In this document: positions 6,077 to 7,096 of the stretch, piece by piece
Layout of the letters: the number at the start of each line of letters is the position of its first letter
Position numbering within the stretch: the stretch's first letter is position 1
Source of the DNA: JADFOB01 sp964651325
GTDB lineage: Bacteria; Planctomycetota; Phycisphaerae; UBA1845
Direction: 5' to 3'
Assembly: GCA_964651325.1 (NCBI GenBank)
Contig: CAZYXP010000190.1
Location: forward strand, 1 to 7,096
Length of the DNA stretch: 7,096 nt
The notes under the pieces: model-generated
Told to the model about the DNA's origin: nothing
The model's input: the letters and a program-made list of their open reading frames with translations, nothing else
Databases searched by the model: none
Position numbers and translations under genes: made by a program

Positions 6077-7006
6077 ATGCCGTCACTAGAAATCGAGACG
6101 AAACCTGGCAACCGAGTCCATCCGTCCCGCGTCTTCCTAGTCGGGGTTGGATCGGCCGCGGTGGCCTTGGCGTTGGCCGTTGGCTGCGATCCGGAAGCCC
6201 CCCAGCCCCAAACCCCGACGGGCGGAACAGCGCTCGATCGCGATGTGGTCCCGATCATAGGGGGAGACTGGTATCGACCCGGCGTCGAAACGACCTGGCA
6301 ATGGCAGCTTCAAGTCGATTCCCAAGGCGCATTGAACACGAGCTACGAAGTGGACGTGTACGACCTCGACCTCTTTGAAACGGAGACGGACACGATCGCC
6401 ACACTGCGCAATCGAGGCGCGCGCGTGCTGTGTTATTTCTCCGCAGGCTCGTTTGAAGACTTCCGTCCGGACGCGGCGCGTTTCCTACCGGCCGACCTGG
6501 GCAACACGCTAGACGGCTTCGCCGATGAACGCTGGCTCGATATTCGTTCGAGCAACGTGCATGCGATCATGCTGAGCCGGCTCGACTTGGCCATGCAGAA
6601 GGGCTGCGACGGCGTGGAGCCCGACAATATGGACGGTTTCCAGAACAATCCAGGTTTCGATTTAACCGCGGATGATCAGCTCGCGTTCAACCGCTTCATT
6701 GCCAACGAGGCGCACCAACGGGGCCTTGCGGTCGCACTGAAAAACGATTTGGATCAGATTCCCCAACTCGTCGACTACTTTGATCTGAGCGTCAACGAGC
6801 AGTGTCACGAGTTTGACGAATGCGCACTTCTGGAACCATTCACAGACTCGGGCAAGCCGGTGTTCAATGCGGAGTACGCTGAACCGTTTGTGAACGACTC
6901 AACGGCACGGCAGACTTTGTGCGCGGCCGCCGTTGACAAAGGAATCCAAACGCTGGTCTTGCCCCTGGATCTGGATGATTCGTTTCGATTCACGTGTGAT
7001 CCGTAG
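6077..7006 (+). CDS. GH114-type glycoside hydrolase lipoprotein (endo-alpha-1,4-polygalactosaminidase-like)
   Basis: A 309-residue predicted lipoprotein. Residues 18-36 form a hydrophobic signal ending in the lipobox LAVGC with Cys37 as the lipidation site; Asp38 follows, which in enterobacteria would favour inner-membrane retention. After a short Pro/Gln/Thr linker comes a GH114-like TIM barrel: TTWQWQLQ (72-79), VDVYDLDLFET (92-102), GARVLCYFSAGSFEDFRPD (114-132), a WLDIRS segment (153-158), GCDGVEPDNMDGF (176-188) and ALKNDLDQI further on. The acidic residues in SFEDFRPD and GVEPDNMD are the likely catalytic and substrate-binding positions. The family cleaves alpha-1,4-linked galactosamine polymers, so it may modify an exopolysaccharide or cell-surface glycan (inference). 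Several Cys residues beyond Cys37 (119, 177 and a C-terminal group) could form disulfides in an exported protein. GGAGG at 6066-6070, six bases before ATG, supports the start. It is alone on the plus strand. Confidence 0.9.
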   Translation: MPSLEIETKPGNRVHPSRVFLVGVGSAAVALALAVGCDPEAPQPQTPTGGTALDRDVVPIIGGDWYRPGVETTWQWQLQVDSQGALNTSYEVDVYDLDLFETETDTIATLRNRGARVLCYFSAGSFEDFRPDAARFLPADLGNTLDGFADERWLDIRSSNVHAIMLSRLDLAMQKGCDGVEPDNMDGFQNNPGFDLTADDQLAFNRFIANEAHQRGLAVALKNDLDQIPQLVDYFDLSVNEQCHEFDECALLEPFTDSGKPVFNAEYAEPFVNDSTARQTLCAAAVDKGIQTLVLPLDLDDSFRFTCDP

Positions 7007-7017
7007 ACACCGACGTG

Positions 7018-7096
7018 CGGCGCCGGGGACCGCCCCGCGGGAGGAGGTCACCAGGCCGCGGTAGGCTCGGACTCAGAGCCGCTGGCGCCAGCCTGC
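7018..7096. repeat. palindrome cluster downstream of the GH114 gene, cut by the window edge
   Basis: Three small self-complementary units follow the stop codon: CGGGG-ACCG-CCCCG (7024-7037), GTA followed by GGCTC-GGACTCA-GAGCC (7064-7080) and the perfect 12-base palindrome GCTGGCGCCAGC (7081-7092). The middle unit again starts with GTAG, like the palindromes near 2556 and 4272. There is no T run, so this is not a standard intrinsic terminator. It runs off the right edge. Confidence 0.6.

Overview
The window is a G+C-rich bacterial chromosome segment carrying five protein genes, the 5' part of a tRNA gene, and an unusual density of palindromic intergenic and intragenic repeats. The repeat style is GTAG-headed palindromes with variable stems, plus a GCTGATG heptamer array. 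Together with the gene repertoire (paired secreted amidohydrolases, a GH114 lipoprotein) it suggests a planctomycete or a similar environmental lineage. That placement is inference; no marker gene here fixes the taxonomy.

Layout from left to right. A tRNA-Cys (minus strand) is cut by the left edge (1-55). About 650 bases with no convincing gene follow (56-708). Next is a group 1 truncated hemoglobin (minus, TTG start, 709-1083). Then comes a minus-strand block that is transcribed right to left: the dipeptidase pepD (4342-5832), amidohydrolase A (2933-4243) and its paralogue amidohydrolase B (1203-2933). The stop of A and the start of B overlap as TAATG, so the two are translationally coupled. 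Diverging from pepD on the plus strand is a GH114-type lipoprotein (6077-7006), followed by more palindromic sequence to the window end.

Functional picture. PepD is a cytoplasmic M20C metallodipeptidase. A and B are homologous exported amidohydrolases of the imidazolonepropionase-like/dipeptidase cluster, so the block probably concerns degradation of small peptides or related amides (inference). A keeps the metal ligands. B keeps only the first His of the expected H-x-H / H / D set and looks like a pseudoenzyme partner.

The most striking observation is in B. Its translationally coupled ATG, with a good Shine-Dalgarno, lies about 450 bases upstream of its signal-peptide hydrophobic core. The intervening sequence is a stop-free mosaic of palindromes, direct repeats and heptamers. 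This looks like an in-frame invasion of a coding sequence by palindromic elements that split a signal peptide. The central part (2534-2758) is a mirror-symmetric composite of six palindromes. A second inverted pair of GTAG-palindromes lies between pepD and A (4271-4340), and another pair of palindromes follows the GH114 gene (7061-7092).
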